DNA of 17,074 nucleotides from Egerieenecus sp048201975 (GCA_048201975.1 DBFBGQ010000103.1:1-17074); one strand, 5' to 3'. Shown: positions 7,766 through 16,594, counted from the stretch's first letter. Notes: a model not told the origin generated them from the sequence alone. Numbers and translations are program-made.

Positions 7766-8376
7766 GACGTTTTACCGAACCGTTTCGGGTGATGCTTCGT
7801 CCCTTTTACCGCTATGGCGAACTAAAGCAGGAGAAAAGCTTCTCATTGCCTGCGGCATGGGCGCTGGCGGTGCTGGCCCTGGCAGCGTATTTTGCCAGAA
7901 TGATTTATGCCGGACCGGGCTTTACCACCTTCAATCCACGGCAGTTCAACCTTCTGCGGGAGGCGGCGAGCGTCTGCTTGCCCTTTCTGCTCCTGGTGGT
8001 GTGCAACTGGGCGGTGGCGGCCATCCTGGACGGGGAAGGCACCATGCGGGAGATCTTCTGCGCGGTATGCTATGCCCTGGGCCCCTATGTGCTGATGACC
8101 CTGCTGGGGCTGCTGTTTACGCACATCCTGATTCCCGATGAAGCGTATCTCATCTCCTTTGTGGATACGCTGGGCACCGCCTGGACGGGATTCCTGCTAT
8201 TTGTAGGCTTGCTCACCGTGCAGCAATACACCCCCAAGAAGACGCTGGGCACCTTGCTGCTGACCGTGGTGATGATGATCCTGTCGGTTTTTGCACTGAT
8301 CCTTTTCGCTTCCGTGGCGGACAAGATGATTTCGTATATCGGCGGCATTATCAACGAAATCAAGCTGAGGGTATAA
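7762..8376 (+). CDS. Yip1-family integral membrane protein
   Basis: A 204-residue protein with about five hydrophobic segments after a short basic N-terminus. The order of segments and the motifs around ILDGEGTMREIFCAVCYALGP resemble the bacterial Yip1/YIPF domain, where a small acidic-glycine loop precedes a membrane helix beginning with aromatic and proline residues. It starts with GTG, overlapping the stop of the preceding gene by four bases, with AAAGGAGGAG as ribosome site, so translation is probably coupled. The bacterial family has no well-defined function. Here it lies between a membrane-anchored propeller protein and a lipoprotein, which suggests a membrane platform for them. Its start was not chosen from a homologue alignment. 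Confidence 0.7.
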   Translation: MRRFTEPFRVMLRPFYRYGELKQEKSFSLPAAWALAVLALAAYFARMIYAGPGFTTFNPRQFNLLREAASVCLPFLLLVVCNWAVAAILDGEGTMREIFCAVCYALGPYVLMTLLGLLFTHILIPDEAYLISFVDTLGTAWTGFLLFVGLLTVQQYTPKKTLGTLLLTVVMMILSVFALILFASVADKMISYIGGIINEIKLRV

Positions 8377-8379
8377 ACG

Positions 8380-10950
8380 ATGAAGAAGAAGTGTGGGTTG
8401 CTTGTGGTGCTGCTGCTGTGCTTGCTGGCGTTGACCGGCTGCAGGGTGGATGACAGCGGATTCGGCGCCTTCGAGTCATCGCTGCTGGATGGCTACCGCA
8501 GCGGCACAACCGTGAACATCCGTCCGGAGGACTCCGACCTGGCAAACTTCCGCGTGGTGCTGGAAAACCATGGGTGGGAGCTGCTCTACAACGACATTAC
8601 GGCGGAGGTTGCCTGCCGTGAAAAGAACACCGGCAAGCTCTTTCGCTCCAACAGCGCCACCTGGGGCCAGGCAAAGGAAGGGGCGCAGCTGCTGCTTACC
8701 CTGGCCAACGCGCAGGGGACACAGTATGCATGGAACACGCTCACCGATGCGGCGTCCTATGGGCAGGTGGCGTGCAAGCAGCAGGCGGACGCTTTTGAGG
8801 TCACTTACTTGTTCGGCAAAACGGAACAGGCGTACCAGGTGCCGGCAGTGATGACCGTGGATGCTTTTGAAGCGGTGCTGGCCAAGGTGGAGAGCGCGGG
8901 AGATCAAAATACGCTGAAACGGTTGTACTCCTACCTGGAATTAAAGGATACCGATTCCCCCCAGACCAGGAGCATGCTGCTGGAGCGCTTTGCGGTGCTG
9001 GAGAAGATGCCCGTATACGCGCTCTCCGGCACCTCCTCCAAGCTGGAAATGTCCAAGCTGGAAAAGATCTTTGCGGCCACAGGCTACAGCATGGAGCAAA
9101 AAGAGGCGGACGAAGCCGCATGCGAGTATGTACCGGAGGAAGAAGACGAACTGCACGCAGCGGTCACCCTGCGCTATACCCTTACGCCGGAGGGCCTGCG
9201 AGTGGAGATTCCCTTTGACAAGCTGCTGGTGTCGGAAGGCGCAAAGATTGTGGACATCACGCTGCTACCCTACTTTGGCGCATCAGGCGAGGCGGGAAGC
9301 TATGCGGTGATTCCAGATGGTTGCGGGGCGCTGATGGATCTGCACACGGCCCGGGACAGCGGATACCCGGCATACAGCGCGCGAATCTATGGCACGGATG
9401 ACGCCAATCAGGTAACCGATCGCACTGCTCCGGCGCCGGTGGTCACACTGCCCGTGTTTGGCGTGGCCGCCGGAGGGCAGGCGGTGGCCGCTACGGTGGT
9501 TCAGGGGGCGCCCTTTGCATCCATTGTGGCGGATGCCCCGCGCACCGATGGACGCCTGGGCTATGTGGGCGTTCAGTTCCTGTATATGGAAACCACCTAC
9601 TATTCTCTGGACGCCAAGCCGGAAAACCGTATCCTGTGCTATCAGCCCCGGGCTAACCAATGCGACATGGCGGTGGAATATACCCTGCTTACCCAGGGCG
9701 AAACGGATTACAGCGCCATTGTACGGGCCATGAAGCATAGCCTCACAGACCTGGGACGCCTGGAGCAGACCGCTTCCGGCCAGCTGCCGCTGGTGCTGGA
9801 AACCATCGGCGCCATTGATGTGGAAGAGCTGGTGCTGGGCGTGCCTGTATCCCAGATGCGGCCGCTGACCACCTTCCAGCAGAGCGGTGAGATGGCCTTA
9901 ACCTTGGCAGAGGAGGCGGAGGGCCTGCGCGTCATCCTCAGCGGTGCGCTGGAGGGGGGCGTGCGCACCACGCGGCAGCTGTCCATTGCGCCGGAAAAAT
10001 CCCTGGGCGGCATGGAGGGGCTGACGGAACTGCGGGATGCGCTCCAGGCGCGGGGGATACCGTTGGCAGTGGCTACGGAAACCATGTATGTCTATAAGGA
10101 CCGGTGGTTCGACGGTTTTGATGCCGGCGGCGATACAGCCAGGCTGCTCACTTCCGTGGCAGCCTTCCGGCCGGACTATACGCTGTCCACCATGTATATG
10201 AACTCCGATGGCATGTCTGCCTATATGTTGAACCTGGACGCCATTCTGGAGGGATTGCACAGCCTGGAGGCATCCACCCGGGAGTTGGAGCTGGACGCCA
10301 TGGCACTGCTGGGCATAGGCAACAACCTGTATAGCGATATGCGTGCCTCTGACTTTATGAACCGCGACCAAATGCGCGGGGCGATACAGTCTGCCCTGGA
10401 GGAGCTGGAAACCCCGGCATGGCTCCAGGCAGGCAACGCCTATGCCCTTCCCTGCGCGGCCATGGTTTACGACTTGCCGCTGTACGCTTCTGCACACCCG
10501 CTGCTGACCCAGGAGATTCCCCTGGTGCAGATGGTGCTTTCAGGAAATGTGGATTATGCCGCCACTTCCATGCAATATGCCATGGATGAGCGGGACTACC
10601 TGCTCCGTTGCATCGCCTTTGGGTCGGGGCTGTATGTCCAGGCCTATGCCGAGAACGGCGCACAGGTGAAGTACACGGACTTTGATGATCTTTATGCCGG
10701 GAGTTGGCCGCAGGTGGCGGAACGTGTACAAAGCGCTTATGCCTCGGCGGCGGACGCCCTCTCCCAGGTGGCGGGCCAGGTCATGGTGCATTATAGCGTG
10801 CAGGGAAACATCTCCCGCAGCCTGTATGCAAACGGCATGGCGGTGTATGTAAATTATGGCGGAGAACCGGGCGCTTTCATTGCGCCGGAGGGAACGCGGG
10901 TAGAAGTACCTGCCTATGGTTGGACGCATAGAAAGGAGGCGGTGGAATGA
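8380..10950 (+). CDS. DUF5696-like surface lipoprotein, possible glycoside-hydrolase-like fold
   Basis: An 856-residue protein. Residues 1-20 are a lipoprotein signal peptide with lipobox LTGC and modified Cys21, so it should be anchored outside the membrane. The first half is beta-rich and includes YAVIPDGCGALMDL (about residues 308-321), which recalls the mutarotase-like segment of DUF5696 proteins. From about 540 to 810 it looks like an alpha/beta barrel, with GIGNNLYSD (645-653) and later IPLVQMVLSGNVDYAATSM. As I recall, such proteins often sit in Bacillota sugar-transporter operons and their barrel resembles glycoside hydrolases; I could not test this here. GAGGG eight bases ahead supports the start. 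Its stop overlaps the next permease start. Catalytic residues cannot be assigned with confidence, so it could be an enzyme or only a glycan binder. Confidence 0.7.
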   Translation: MKKKCGLLVVLLLCLLALTGCRVDDSGFGAFESSLLDGYRSGTTVNIRPEDSDLANFRVVLENHGWELLYNDITAEVACREKNTGKLFRSNSATWGQAKEGAQLLLTLANAQGTQYAWNTLTDAASYGQVACKQQADAFEVTYLFGKTEQAYQVPAVMTVDAFEAVLAKVESAGDQNTLKRLYSYLELKDTDSPQTRSMLLERFAVLEKMPVYALSGTSSKLEMSKLEKIFAATGYSMEQKEADEAACEYVPEEEDELHAAVTLRYTLTPEGLRVEIPFDKLLVSEGAKIVDITLLPYFGASGEAGSYAVIPDGCGALMDLHTARDSGYPAYSARIYGTDDANQVTDRTAPAPVVTLPVFGVAAGGQAVAATVVQGAPFASIVADAPRTDGRLGYVGVQFLYMETTYYSLDAKPENRILCYQPRANQCDMAVEYTLLTQGETDYSAIVRAMKHSLTDLGRLEQTASGQLPLVLETIGAIDVEELVLGVPVSQMRPLTTFQQSGEMALTLAEEAEGLRVILSGALEGGVRTTRQLSIAPEKSLGGMEGLTELRDALQARGIPLAVATETMYVYKDRWFDGFDAGGDTARLLTSVAAFRPDYTLSTMYMNSDGMSAYMLNLDAILEGLHSLEASTRELELDAMALLGIGNNLYSDMRASDFMNRDQMRGAIQSALEELETPAWLQAGNAYALPCAAMVYDLPLYASAHPLLTQEIPLVQMVLSGNVDYAATSMQYAMDERDYLLRCIAFGSGLYVQAYAENGAQVKYTDFDDLYAGSWPQVAERVQSAYASAADALSQVAGQVMVHYSVQGNISRSLYANGMAVYVNYGGEPGAFIAPEGTRVEVPAYGWTHRKEAVE

Positions 10951-11855
10951 AACGCACCAGCAAGCTGATCCGGCGCAGGAACCGGCAGGGATATTTCTAC
11001 ATTGCGCCGTTTCTGATCGGGTTTTTGTGCTTTCTGCTGATTCCCCTGATTCAGTCCGTTTGGTTTTCTTTCAGTGAAGTTTCCATTGTTTCCAGCGGGT
11101 ATACGGTTACGCCTGTGGGCTGGGAAAACTACATCAAGGCCTTTACCATTGACCCTGAGTATCGGGTGGTGCTTACGGAGTCCCTGGGGCAGATGCTGGT
11201 GGACCTGCCGTTCATCATGGTGTTCAGCATGGTGTCGGCCATTCTGCTGGCGCGCAAGTTTCATGGGCGCACGTTGGCGCGGGTGCTCTTCTTTCTGCCG
11301 GTGATCATCTCCACGGGGGTGATCGCCACCATGGAGCAGGAGAACAGCGTGCTCAGCATGATGATGAACCGATCCGTCTCCACGGTTTCCGATGGCATGC
11401 GGGAACAGGTTTCCGCGACAGAGTTTATCCTGTCGCTGCTGGGCAGCGGCTTGCCGGGATGGCTTACCACCTTTCTGGCGGATGTGATTGCGCGCCTGTA
11501 TGACATTATCTGCGCTTCCGGTTTGCAGATTTTGATCTTCCTTAGCGGCTTGCATACGATCTCCCCTGCCCTGTATGAGGTCAGCGATATTGAGGGCGCC
11601 ACGGCCTGGGAGAATTTCTGGAAGATTACCTTTCCCATGCTCAGCCCCTATTTGCTGCTCAACCTGATTTATACCATGATTGATTCACTGACCAGCATGC
11701 AGAACCAAATGGTCAGCCTGATCCGGAACTATGTGGTATCGTTTACCGATTTCGGCTATGGACTGGCTATCTCCTGGGTTTACTTCAGCATCATCCTGGT
11801 GCTCCTGGTGGTACTTTTCGCGTTGGCAGGAAGGCGGGTATATTACAATGAGTGA
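10947..11855 (+). CDS. Sugar ABC transporter permease, MalF/UgpA type (pair 2)
   Basis: A 302-residue membrane protein with a basic N-terminus and a first membrane segment at about residues 18-38 (YFYIAPFLIGFLCFL). The EAA-type loop is degenerate: EVSDIEG (residues 211-217) replaces the usual EAAxxDG, though glycine and the following FP are kept. It is not closely similar to the MalF-type protein at 4426, so the pair is not a recent duplication. The gene overlaps the lipoprotein stop by four bases and has GAAAGGAGG as ribosome site. It overlaps the next permease by eight bases. It should form a second channel, possibly for SBP1, because the SBP2 pair is already adjacent to SBP2; that pairing is inference. 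Confidence 0.9.
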   Translation: MKRTSKLIRRRNRQGYFYIAPFLIGFLCFLLIPLIQSVWFSFSEVSIVSSGYTVTPVGWENYIKAFTIDPEYRVVLTESLGQMLVDLPFIMVFSMVSAILLARKFHGRTLARVLFFLPVIISTGVIATMEQENSVLSMMMNRSVSTVSDGMREQVSATEFILSLLGSGLPGWLTTFLADVIARLYDIICASGLQILIFLSGLHTISPALYEVSDIEGATAWENFWKITFPMLSPYLLLNLIYTMIDSLTSMQNQMVSLIRNYVVSFTDFGYGLAISWVYFSIILVLLVVLFALAGRRVYYNE

Positions 11856-12825
11856 TCGTCTGAGCGTTGCAAGCGTGCCCTGGATGAACCGTACCAAGCG
11901 CCGGGCCAAGCGCTGGATCGTGTCCCTGATCCGCGCGGCTTTTCTGATTGGCATCAGTTTCATGATTCTCTATCCGCTTTTAACCAAGCTGTCTTTGTCC
12001 TTTATGGAGCAGGTGGATCTTTATGACCGCACGGTACAGGCTATTCCCAAGCATTTCACTTGGAGCAACTATCCCGAAGCGTTTTACTACATGAAATATG
12101 GCGAGTCGTTCCTTAATTCAGTGATGATTTGCGGCTTGAGCGGCATTATTCAGGCGTTTGCCTGCGTAATGACGGGCTATGGCTTTGCACGTTTCGATTT
12201 CAAGGGCAAGCGGATTGCCTTTGCCATGGTCCTGGTGATGATGGTGGTGCCGCCCCAGCTGATTACCACGCCCCTTTACCTGAACTTCCAGAATTTCGAC
12301 CCCCTGGGCTTGATCTCCATCTGGAACAACGGCAAGGGGTTGCGGCTGGTGGAAAGCCTGTGGCCGTTCCTGCTTTTGTCCCTTACTTCCACGGGCCCTC
12401 GCTGCGGGTTGTATATCTTCTTTGCCCGGCAGTTTTTCCGGGGATTCCCCAAGGTGATTGATGAGGCGGCGACCATTGATGGGGCCAGCCATCGCCGCGT
12501 TTTCGTGCGGATTATGCTGCCTGCGGCATTCTCAGTGATGGTTACCATTTTCCTGCTCAGCTTTGTATGGCTATGGAACGATACCATGTACGCCTTCCTG
12601 TTTTACAGCAAGATGCCTACAGTAGCCAAGTCCCTGATGAACCTACAGGGGGACCTGTTCTCCTCAGTGCATACTTACATGTCCTCCACGGCGAGCGATA
12701 TCGGGTATTTTTCCATTTTGAAGGCGACCGGGGTGCTCTTGGCGGTGGCGCCGTTGGCAATCCTGTATGCCTGCGTGCAAAAGGTGTTTATTCAGAGCAT
12801 TGAAAATACGGGAATTGTTGGGTAA
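11848..12825 (+). CDS. Sugar ABC transporter permease, MalG/UgpE type (pair 2)
   Basis: A 325-residue membrane protein. The EAA loop is canonical: EAATIDG (residues 206-212) with LP after it. The open frame extends back to 11731 inside the previous gene, but ATG 11848 gives the expected short basic N-terminus (MSDRL, then KRRAKRW) and an eight-base overlap with its partner, so I chose it. Its ribosome site is weak (GGAAGG), which fits translational coupling. A loop at about residues 150-175 (FQNFDPLGLISIWNNGKGL) is longer than in many MalG proteins. No ATPase follows. Confidence 0.9.
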   Translation: MSDRLSVASVPWMNRTKRRAKRWIVSLIRAAFLIGISFMILYPLLTKLSLSFMEQVDLYDRTVQAIPKHFTWSNYPEAFYYMKYGESFLNSVMICGLSGIIQAFACVMTGYGFARFDFKGKRIAFAMVLVMMVVPPQLITTPLYLNFQNFDPLGLISIWNNGKGLRLVESLWPFLLLSLTSTGPRCGLYIFFARQFFRGFPKVIDEAATIDGASHRRVFVRIMLPAAFSVMVTIFLLSFVWLWNDTMYAFLFYSKMPTVAKSLMNLQGDLFSSVHTYMSSTASDIGYFSILKATGVLLAVAPLAILYACVQKVFIQSIENTGIVG

Positions 12826-12839
12826 TCAATGGATGGACG

Positions 12840-13760
12840 GTGGCAAACATATCAATTCTGCCGCTGTGTGGAGAGGATGTGGGAGCAGTGCAAGCAAGCA
12901 CGTTGGGAACCTGGATGTGGGATATCATGGATATCTGGCAGGTGGATGAAGCGTTGACATTTTTGAAAAGCCATCGGGTAACGCAGGTTTATCTGACCTA
13001 TTCTCAGGTGATGCCCATGGAGCAGTACCGTACCTTTGTGGCGGCGCTGGCGGAGAAAGGCATTGGCGTATCGGCGCTGGGAGCGTCGGCGGAGTGGGTG
13101 ACGCCCCGCGGGCGACAGGCCAGGGATGCTTTCGCCGCCTGGCTGCATGCCTATCAGGCAGGATGCACAAAGCAGGAGGAACGGTTCTATGGCGTTCATC
13201 TGGATGTGGAACCGCACCAGCTGCCCGAGTGGAAAACAGATGAAGCGCTGGTGCGCCAGCAGTATGCGGATTTCCTGGTATGGGCGGAGGCGCTGTGCCG
13301 GGAGGAGGGTATCCAGCTGGAGGCGGATATCCCCTTCTGGTTTGACCGGCTTACGGCCACGCTGAAGGGGCGGACCATGTCCCTGGGTGAAATTGCCCTG
13401 CGGCTGTGCGATGCCACATTGCTGATGAGCTATCGGGACAATGCGCCCGCAGTGCTGGCCTGCGGCGAATGGCTGATTCCTTTGGCCAAGCAGCTGGGGA
13501 AAAAGCTCATCCTGGCCGTGGAAACTGGGAAAATATATGAAGATATCAACATTACCTTTCACCATCTGGGCACGGCGCGCATGTACCGGGAATTGGAGCG
13601 GCTGCACGCGCTGGTTTGCGCAGACGCTGCGGCAGGGGAGATTGGTTATGCCATTCATCACTATGATTCCTGGCGGCGGTTGCCCGCAAAAGGTCATCCG
13701 CGCCTGCAGGATTATCCTTATGAAAATCCCAATTACCGTGTGCTGGAGGAGAACGCATGA
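12840..13760 (+). CDS. Cytosolic GH18-like TIM-barrel protein, paralogue of the gene at 15671
   Basis: A 306-residue protein with no signal peptide, so probably cytosolic. LDVEPHQLP (residues 121-129) resembles the end of the GH18 chitinase motif DGxDxDxE: the last Asp and Glu (D122, E124) are kept, but the first two Asp are replaced by Tyr and His. LLMSYRD (194-200) resembles the GH18 strand with Met-x-Tyr, and GYAIHHYDSWRRL suggests the last barrel strand. The same motifs occur in the exported protein at 15671. I do not recognise an exact family; a hydrolase on N-acetylhexosamine glycans is plausible, because GH18 and GH20 share clan GH-K. The start is uncertain: GTG 12840 has a poor ribosome site, while GTG 12888, 11 bases after GGAGAGG, would begin just before the conserved TLGTWMWD. 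The 3' end overlaps the GH20 gene by four bases. Confidence 0.65.
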   Translation: MANISILPLCGEDVGAVQASTLGTWMWDIMDIWQVDEALTFLKSHRVTQVYLTYSQVMPMEQYRTFVAALAEKGIGVSALGASAEWVTPRGRQARDAFAAWLHAYQAGCTKQEERFYGVHLDVEPHQLPEWKTDEALVRQQYADFLVWAEALCREEGIQLEADIPFWFDRLTATLKGRTMSLGEIALRLCDATLLMSYRDNAPAVLACGEWLIPLAKQLGKKLILAVETGKIYEDINITFHHLGTARMYRELERLHALVCADAAAGEIGYAIHHYDSWRRLPAKGHPRLQDYPYENPNYRVLEENA

Positions 13761-15655
13761 AAACGACGCTTCATTTGCCCGCTGATCAGGCGGGGTACGC
13801 CGTGGCTCTGCAGGAGATGTACCCCATGTATAGAGCGATCCCCCAGGAGATGCGGGTGGAAATTTGGCCGGCGCGCCAGGGATATCTGGTGGACTATCAG
13901 GAAGGAGCGGCGCGGGTGATGTGCGCCGGGAAACCGGAGCTTTTTCGCGCGCTGTCCCTGCTGGATGCGGCGATTGCCCGGGGAGAGCAGCGGTTTTGGA
14001 TGGAGCAGTGCACGCCCTTTACCACCCGGGGCATCATGGTGGATTGTTCGCGCAATTCTGTGCCCAAGGTGGAGCGCATAAAGGAAATGATGCGTCAAGT
14101 GGCCTTGATGGGCCATAACGCCATGATGCTCTATACCGAAGATACATACGAGGTGCCGGATTATCCCTGTTTCGGCCAGTACCGGGGCAGGTATACCCGG
14201 GAAGAAATCCGGGCCATGGATGATTATGCGGCGCTGTTGGGAATCGAATTGATTCCCTGCATTCAGACAGTGTCGCATCTGGAGCGGGCCTTGCGCTGGC
14301 CCTGCATGAACCAGATTCAGGACGATCCCAGCACGCTGCTGGTGGGGGATGCGGAGACGGAACGCTTTGTCCGCACGCTGCTGACCACCGTAAGCGGCAT
14401 GTTCCGCAGCCGTCGGGTGCATGTGGGATTGGATGAAGCCCATGGCCTGGGATTGGGCAGGCGGCTGCTTCACCATCCCTATGCCACCAAGCGGGTGCTC
14501 ATGGCCCAGCACCTGAAAATGGTGGGGGAGGTTTGCCGGGAACTGGGGCTGTCCCCTATGATGTGGGGAGACATGCTCTTTCGCTGCTATGCGGAAGGAA
14601 ACGGATATTATCAGGATGATATTGAGCTGCCGGAGCAGGCCCGGGAGGATATCCCCCAGGGGTTCGATGTGATCTATTGGGATTACTATCATGTGGGCAA
14701 GGACTTTTACCGGCATTACTTTGCCCAGCACCGCAAGCTGGGCATCCGGCCGCTGTTTGCCTCCGGGGTGACGGCCTGGCTGGGAATGACGCCCAATCTG
14801 GTGAAGTCCCGGGAGGCAATCCGGGACGGCCTGGGCGTATGCCGGGAGTTTGATGTGCAGGAGGCATTCCTGTGCATTTGGCGGGATGACGGTGGAGAGG
14901 GCGTGCCTGGCGCGGTGCTGCCTGGCATTCAAATGTTTACCGAAGCCCTGTGGGAAGCCGATGAGGAGCGTGCCGCGCAGCTGTGGGAAATGAACTGCCC
15001 GGTAATCAGCGGCGCGCCTGGAGAGCTGATGCTGGCAGCGGGAAGCATGGACGAGGTCATTCCGGGGCTTTCCTGCCAGGGCTTGGACCCGGCCAATCCG
15101 CAAAAGTATCTGCTATGGCAGGACCCGCTGTTGGGGCAGTTTGACGCGGATTCCCAGGGGGTGGAATATGGCGCGTTCTATGCCCGGCAGGCCGCCAAGC
15201 TGGAAGAGATCCCGGCGGATACCTCCGATGGGGCCCGGGACGCGCTGCTGCTGGCGGGGGCGCTGGCTGCATTCCTGGCGGTGAAGGCGGAGCTGGGCAT
15301 TCGCGCCAAGGAACGGTATGACCGGGGTGACCTGGCAGGCCTGACCGCCCTTTCGGAGGAAATCACCGGGGTGGCGCTGCCGCGCCTGGCTGCCCTATAC
15401 GCCCTGCATAGCCGGCTGTGGGCCAAGTATTATAAGCCCTTTGGCTGGGAAATCCAGGATATTCGCTACGGTGGGCTGGAAAAACGCTTGCAGCAGATGG
15501 CGGAAAAGCTGCGCGCCTATGCATCCGGCGAAGCGCCAAGCATTCCAGAGTTGGAACAACCCCGCCTGAGCGCCAGCGGCAGCCCCGCGGATGGACAGCC
15601 GCATTTCTCCACCTGCTATTCCTATCAGGCCATTGCTTCGGTGAGTGGGCTCTAA
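13757..15655 (+). CDS. GcnA-like GH20 beta-N-acetylhexosaminidase
   Basis: A 632-residue protein matching the length and motifs of Streptococcus GcnA-type exo-beta-N-acetylglucosaminidases of family GH20. These remove terminal GlcNAc or GalNAc from oligosaccharides by substrate-assisted catalysis. The Asp-Glu pair is in HVGLDEAHGLG (D226 and E227): the Glu is the acid/base and the Asp orients the N-acetyl group. Supporting motifs are IMVDCSRNSVPK, MLYTEDTYEVP, PCIQTVSHLERALRW, MMWGDMLF and VIYWDYYHVGKDFY. A helical C-terminal region follows the barrel. There is no signal peptide, so it should act on imported substrate in the cytosol. ATG 13757 follows GGAGGAG and overlaps the previous stop, indicating coupled translation. 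Preference for GlcNAc over GalNAc, or for sulfated sugars, cannot be read here. Confidence 0.88.
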   Translation: MKTTLHLPADQAGYAVALQEMYPMYRAIPQEMRVEIWPARQGYLVDYQEGAARVMCAGKPELFRALSLLDAAIARGEQRFWMEQCTPFTTRGIMVDCSRNSVPKVERIKEMMRQVALMGHNAMMLYTEDTYEVPDYPCFGQYRGRYTREEIRAMDDYAALLGIELIPCIQTVSHLERALRWPCMNQIQDDPSTLLVGDAETERFVRTLLTTVSGMFRSRRVHVGLDEAHGLGLGRRLLHHPYATKRVLMAQHLKMVGEVCRELGLSPMMWGDMLFRCYAEGNGYYQDDIELPEQAREDIPQGFDVIYWDYYHVGKDFYRHYFAQHRKLGIRPLFASGVTAWLGMTPNLVKSREAIRDGLGVCREFDVQEAFLCIWRDDGGEGVPGAVLPGIQMFTEALWEADEERAAQLWEMNCPVISGAPGELMLAAGSMDEVIPGLSCQGLDPANPQKYLLWQDPLLGQFDADSQGVEYGAFYARQAAKLEEIPADTSDGARDALLLAGALAAFLAVKAELGIRAKERYDRGDLAGLTALSEEITGVALPRLAALYALHSRLWAKYYKPFGWEIQDIRYGGLEKRLQQMAEKLRAYASGEAPSIPELEQPRLSASGSPADGQPHFSTCYSYQAIASVSGL

Positions 15656-15670
15656 GGGGGAAGGTGTGTC

Positions 15671-16561
15671 ATGGGGCGTAGGCTGCTGCTATGGCTAATG
15701 TTGCTGTGTGCCTTATCCACAGGGGCAAGGGCACAGACGCAGGTGGACTTTTGTACTGGGGAAGGGACGCTGGGCGTTTGGTGGTGGGATAGCACCTACC
15801 TGCGGAACGAGGAAGCCGTGACGCAGCGCTTGAATTTCCTTGGGGAAAATCAGGTGGACGAAATCTATCTCTGCGCTGGCCCAACGAATAACAAGGCAGC
15901 GCTTCGGGCGTTCATCCAGCGCTGCGGCGAAGCCGGCATGGAAGTGGTGTGCCTGAATGGGGATGCCTCCTGGATTCTGCCGGAGAGCAAGGGCTTTGCG
16001 CAGTGGTATGCTTGGTTTGAGACGTTTCAGCAGGGAAGCCAGGGAAACCAGCGCTTCTCCGGCATACAGCTGGACGTGGAACCCCATCAGTTGCCGGGGT
16101 ATGCCCAGCAGGAGCAGGCCTATTGGGCCCTGTATGCGGACTTTGTGGAAAAGGCAGCCGCGCAAACCCGGCAGGATGGCGTGGAGCTTGCGCTGGCAAT
16201 TCCCTTTTGGTTGGATAATTTTACCCTGGCGGGGGAAAAAGGGCAGGAACCGCTGTTGGACTTTCTGGCCAGGCAGGTGGATATCTTGTGCCTGATGTCC
16301 TACCGGGACACAGCCGAAGCCATGCTGGAAACAGCGCAGCGGGAGTTGAAGCTCCCAGGCCAATACCCCGTAAAAATCGTGCTGGGGGCGGAAACCTACT
16401 CCCAGGAGGGGAATTTCGTTTCCTACATGGAAGAAGGAAAAGCCTATATGTATGCGGAGCTTGCCAAACTCTACCAGACCCTCGAGGAGGAAAACCTGCC
16501 TTGGGGCTGGGGCCTAGCCATTCATTCCCTGGAAACCTGGATGGCGCTGCAGGAGTCTTGA
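15671..16561 (+). CDS. Exported GH18-like TIM-barrel protein, paralogue of the gene at 12840
   Basis: A 296-residue protein with a signal peptide (residues 1-21, ending ARA before QTQ) and no lipobox, so it is probably released or held by other means. It shares with the cytosolic paralogue TLG-W-WD near the mature start, LDVEPHQLP (about 134-142, with D135 and E137), IPFW, LMSYRD (208-213), an ET pair and an AIH strand near the end. The first two Asp of the GH18 motif are Ser and Gln here, so it is not a standard chitinase. It may cut the glycan outside the cell while its twin acts inside, or may bind sugar only. The start has AAGG about ten bases ahead, 15 bases after the GH20 stop. It is the last gene of the operon. 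Confidence 0.65.
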   Translation: MGRRLLLWLMLLCALSTGARAQTQVDFCTGEGTLGVWWWDSTYLRNEEAVTQRLNFLGENQVDEIYLCAGPTNNKAALRAFIQRCGEAGMEVVCLNGDASWILPESKGFAQWYAWFETFQQGSQGNQRFSGIQLDVEPHQLPGYAQQEQAYWALYADFVEKAAAQTRQDGVELALAIPFWLDNFTLAGEKGQEPLLDFLARQVDILCLMSYRDTAEAMLETAQRELKLPGQYPVKIVLGAETYSQEGNFVSYMEEGKAYMYAELAKLYQTLEEENLPWGWGLAIHSLETWMALQES

Positions 16562-16594
16562 CGGGGCGTCGGACAACATGAATAGCCGAACATC

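Noticed and set aside
12888..12890. GTG 12888 as the definite start of the cytosolic GH18-like gene
   Set aside because: It has a nearby GGAGAGG and starts just before the conserved region, but GTG 12840 is also possible, so I kept the longer form and noted the alternative.
13733..15103. Minus-strand open frame of 456 codons over the GH20 gene
   Set aside because: It overlaps a well-supported GH20 enzyme with a visible Asp-Glu catalytic pair. The antisense product has no recognisable domain.
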